This document shows, in pieces, positions 60,301-64,000 of a stretch of DNA of 64,000 nucleotides. Position 1 is the first letter of the stretch. Each line of letters begins with the position of its first letter. The notes below the pieces were generated by a model. It did no database searches, was not told the origin of the DNA, and was given only the letters and a program-made list of their open reading frames with translations. This DNA is from Anarhynchus alexandrinus (lineage: Eukaryota; Chordata; Aves; Charadriiformes; Charadriidae): NCBI GenBank assembly GCA_008711295.1, contig VUYV01000123.1:2774283-2838282 (forward strand). The letters run 5' to 3'. The position numbers and the translations under genes are program-made.

Positions 60301-62132
60301 GCTGAGGATGTTTAGCAACTCCCAGGAACAGCTCAGCAATATACAAGAGATTAGAAATATGTTTTTTAAAAAAATCCTCTCCTTCCTTTTTCTTTCTTAG
60401 CATGGCATGTTATTCATAAGGTATTTATTGCCTTAATTTGATATCTACTAACAGCTTTAAATAGTGATGAGCAAAACTATTCTGCAACGTAAACAAATAA
60501 AAGTTAGATGTTTTAGTGAATAACAGAAGGAAAACTGTACATTAGGATTTAATTATAAGAAAAAAGTTATACCAGGCAAAAAAAAAATCTGTAATTTGTG
60601 ATTCCATCATTTTATAAAGCTTCTTTTAATGGATTAAAATCACTTCTGGCAGCTTTTTCCCGTATGCGGGCATAAATCCCAGCTAAAACCAAATCTATAC
60701 TTTAGGGAAGATAGCTGTTAGAAATGCAAACAGAAAGCTTTAAATAGGAATAAGTAAAAGTAATGCCATGATTCCTTCATTTTTTAATAGCCAAAGTATT
60801 TCATAAGATGCTTTACATTACTGTAAAACAAGCTTTTCACATCTTTGCAGCTATTTAACGTGTACCTCAAGGAATAAGAATATATTTTATCCAGCTATTT
60901 TTACAAAGTAATAATCATTATCATATCTCCATAATGCATGGAAAAAATATGTATTTCCTTTACTGAAAATTAAATATAATAAAACTTTTGATTAAGCCTA
61001 GGAATCTGTAAATCGGATAGCTATATGTACTTTTCTTCAACATATATAATGCAGCACTGTAGCAACCAGCCTTAGGAAGAAAAAAACGAAAAGGTTCTTT
61101 GGTATAATCATTCTATTCTTTGCAAAATATTTTTTTTCTGTTGGTTGAAGTTAGAGTCGATATTAATAATTCAAGAAAAATGTGCACTGTAGAGAGTTTC
61201 TACCACACATGTTGGTGTCCCAAAATGCCAAACCAGCACTGTAAATCTGTATTCAAAATATGAAAGAACAGCATTACATTCTTGTTAATCGCTAGCAGAA
61301 ATAAACACCATTCCACTGGGGGGGAGCATGAATCTAATCTTTCCAGAAATACACTTGGTACAATGCCAGAGCATGCCTCTTTTCTATAGATTAGGACTGT
61401 ATCTCCAAAATATTGGACATTTATAGCTTGATGGTGTGAACTCAAAGAGCTATTTTTAGAAAGCAGAGTTTGTATCTAAATGCAGTGAAGAAGTATCAGA
61501 AAGTTTGGAAAAAAAAATATATACAGTAAATATAAATAATGCCTATAAATATCTATAAATAGACAAAACATTATTCCATATTTTTTTGTTTTGTTTTCTA
61601 GGGCTATAATAGACCATGGAATATATAAAATGTATAGTAGTTCAGCTATTTCAGTAATGGAAACACCTCAGGGAAATATTGTGCCAGATTCTCAAATATA
61701 GTTATGATCCCGCTGTGCCACTCAGCTGCTACAAATGAACCATAGCCTAGCGGTATATCACTGGCAGAGGATTTCCTGTCTTCAGCAAATTCTCTTCTGA
61801 CATATATATATATCATTCCCAGGCACTATAGTTTTATGTCTTCACTGGGAAAAGACGTATCTTAAGAGTGAGAAAGTTCATGGTACAGTCTTACTATACT
61901 TTTTCTCCATTGGTATAAAAACCCTACCAAAGTTCAGAAGCAGCAGAAGCACTGGACCAAGGGGGTCAAAATAATCGAGATGGGCTCAAATCCTTTATAT
62001 CTTTTGTTGTCTGAGTTGAATCAGTCACAGGTAAAGAAGTTGTTCTCTAAGGAATTTTCCCTCATATACTACCCTATTTTATTCTTTTAAAATTAAAAAT
62101 ACTTTTCTGAGTAATTTTAAAAATGTATTTAT
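57342..62132. other. Unique AT-rich noncoding DNA
   Basis: No recognised gene. A T-tract at about 58,735-58,756 holds one N (58,754). The rest is ordinary AT-rich sequence. Open frames are all under 85 codons. Confidence 0.5.
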
Positions 62133-62246
62133 CATAGAATCATAGAATCATAGAATGGTTTAGGTTGGAAAGGACCTTGAAGATCATCGAGTTCCAACCC
62201 CCCTGCCGTAGGCAGGGACACCTCCCACTAGACCAGGTTGCCCAAG
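62133..62246 (-). mobile_element. Young CR1 LINE fragment, 114 bp
   Basis: The plus strand starts with three perfect CATAGAAT units and then the reverse of the CR1 3' UTR, ending at about 62,246 (GTTGCCCAAG). Compared with the plus-strand CR1 at 56,453-57,341 it differs at one base that I can see over the shared part (TAT versus TAC before GGCAGG). It is an extreme 5' truncation of the same young subfamily. Confidence 0.97.
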
Positions 62247-64000
62247 AAAATATATAAAATTACTCTGTTTACTGTGTTAGTTACAGAGCAAATATCATAC
62301 ATATTCTGCTTTGGTTTTGAGCACTTGAATACTTGGCACTATTTTTACTATTTTTTTTTAATCTGGGGATTTGCTCTAAAAAGATATCTATTTTATCTAT
62401 CATAAAAAGCCAATCATATGAAAACAGGTATGCTCTGTTTAGTTTTGTATCTTTTCTTATCAGACAATTTACCCTAATGGACTTTGTCATACATCTTGGT
62501 TTACATTTTCTGCTTCTTTTGACATCTCTCTCTTGTTTCCCTAATGTACATCATGAAAACAAACAAAAGCCCAAAGGTCATGCTTTTTTGAGTTCTAAAG
62601 GGTGCAACAAAACTGTCAGTCTCAATGTCAATGTCAGCAGAGCTGCTCTTAAATAGAAAACTGGATTGTTTTCCCCCTCCCTAAAAAAAAAAAAATAAAA
62701 AAAATAAGGAAACAAAATTCTGAATAATGCAATTCTCCATTACATTCGATTTCAGCATGAATGGATGGAGCTGTTATCCATCCATTAGGAAATAATATTG
62801 TACAAATCATGGTGTTTATAGTAAATATAAAATTTATAATCATATAGAATCTAGAATTGTCCATGATTACATCTCTATATTGGTGGTAAAAGCTTGTAAA
62901 AATAGAAAAGTAACATGGTTAAAAGCTCAAACACAAGACAGCACAATAGAACAGATTTTTATTTATTAAATTCAAGGAAGATGACATTTAGCATTTCTGA
63001 GCAATAACAGTTATTAAGGTAGGCCAGGATGAAGGCAATTACATTACTATGTGGTATTGTTTGGTAAAGGAAACAAGGAAATAACTGTGTAGGCTTGAAG
63101 TCTATTTATAATGCTCACATGTGACTGTGTGACCACTGAAGGGCAATGAGCAATTTCTAGATAAAATCAGTGTCATTATTCTCATATTGCAAGAAGAGAA
63201 TGTAGGGCACAAAGACAGACAGCAAACAGTGCAGTCACTCAGATAGTTATTGTCAGAGCTAAAACCAGAACCCGAAACACTTCAAATTTGGGGATGGAGA
63301 AAAAGAATACTAAAACCTTACTCATCGTTTTAATTCCATAAAACGTGCAGAGCTCTAGAGCCTTTTCAAGTGTGTTTGGAATGGTAAAACTCAAGAAATT
63401 GTCTTTGCAAAGGACTATTCATGATACTTTATTATGTAGGAAAATATTTAATAGTACTCTCTGGTGGAATTAAAAAATTGAAATGGGTCAGAATCCCAAA
63501 GAAGAGAAGAGGGAAGAAAATTGGAAAGGAAAAGGAAGGCTGCAAAATACGAGACACAAAACCAAAGGCTGCAGCACTTTACTCCATGAACAAACAAGTG
63601 AACCCAAAGTACAAGATATGTTGTGTTTGAGAATTATGAGCATTGTGGTACACTGATGATTGCACATCACTCAACTCAGCATTGTACCCACACAAGTACA
63701 AGCAATTTTGTCACAGCTCAGAAGATCTGCAAGGCCTTGTGACTTTTTAACTGTGTTATAAGCTGTTGGATCAAATGTAAATCCCCCAAGGAATGAAAAA
63801 ATTAAATCAAATAAATCCAAAGACCTGTAAAATCACTTTGGTTGTATTACTGTTTCATGTAACTACTGTGAAATGCCTTAATCTCCAGAAATGAGAAGTC
63901 TACCTTCAATAAGTAAATTCTACAGAAAATAGTGAAGGTACGTGTACCTGGAGAGAATGGGAGGAAAAAAGAAAAAAGAAAAACAAAACAAAACAAAACA
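62247..64000. other. Unique AT-rich noncoding DNA, ending in an AAAAC-type run
   Basis: No recognised gene or transposon. The last ~35 bases are an A-rich (CAAAA)n low-complexity run cut by the window end. Confidence 0.55.

Noticed and set aside
1..64000. Search for tRNA, rRNA, snRNA, known microRNA, CRISPR and operon-like structure
   Set aside because: No tRNA T-loop signature, small nuclear RNA start, familiar microRNA seed in a hairpin, or regular spaced repeat array was seen by eye. A covariance-model scan (Infernal/tRNAscan) would be needed to exclude diverged RNA genes.

Overview
The window looks like intergenic or intronic DNA from a bird. The evidence is several CR1 non-LTR retrotransposon copies, including the diagnostic avian 3' end of 8-bp ATTCTATG repeats (41,002; 57,317; 62,133), and several long terminal repeats (LTRs) of kinds I know from neognath bird genomes. 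The background is AT-rich. I found no intact cellular protein-coding gene, no tRNA or rRNA, and no CRISPR or other bacterial-type feature. Almost all short open frames are chance frames in AT-rich DNA or frames inside repeats. By my own estimate, repeats cover about one sixth of the window.

Layout. 1-5,700: AT-rich unique sequence with one old CR1 internal fragment near 1.9-2.3 kb. 5,707-6,785: an LTR present twice as a 531-bp direct repeat around a single N, probably an assembly duplication. 6,786-24,420: a long unique stretch with a few short tandem repeats, a purine-rich tract (16.06-16.2 kb), a G+C-rich patch (19.0-19.3 kb) and a small unexplained open frame (23.68 kb). 24,425-26,131: a minus-strand LTR-retrotransposon cluster with a tRNA-Lys-like primer-binding site. 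29,927-30,500: an LTR broken by a 317-N gap. 32.3 and 33.6 kb: an LTR scrap and a nearly complete LTR carrying a trinucleotide microsatellite. 35.1-35.7 kb: an old CR1 with an AAGGG/AAGGC pentanucleotide array. 38,997-42,590: the densest repeat cluster, with an ERVK-type LTR, an ERVL-type LTR with a short internal stub, and a CR1 followed by a scrambled allelic assembly. 44.8-45.45 kb: a possible decayed thrombospondin type 1 repeat exon. 47.26-48.32 kb: an old CR1. 56.45-57.34 kb and 62.13-62.25 kb: two very young CR1 copies of one subfamily. The rest is unique AT-rich DNA.

Nothing here works together as a pathway. The window records retrotransposon insertions of different ages plus assembly defects at repeats. 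I did not find a convincing new biological system. The most useful leads are the possible thrombospondin-repeat pseudogene, the allelic misassembly at 42 kb, the nested LTRs at 39-40.8 kb and the young CR1 pair.
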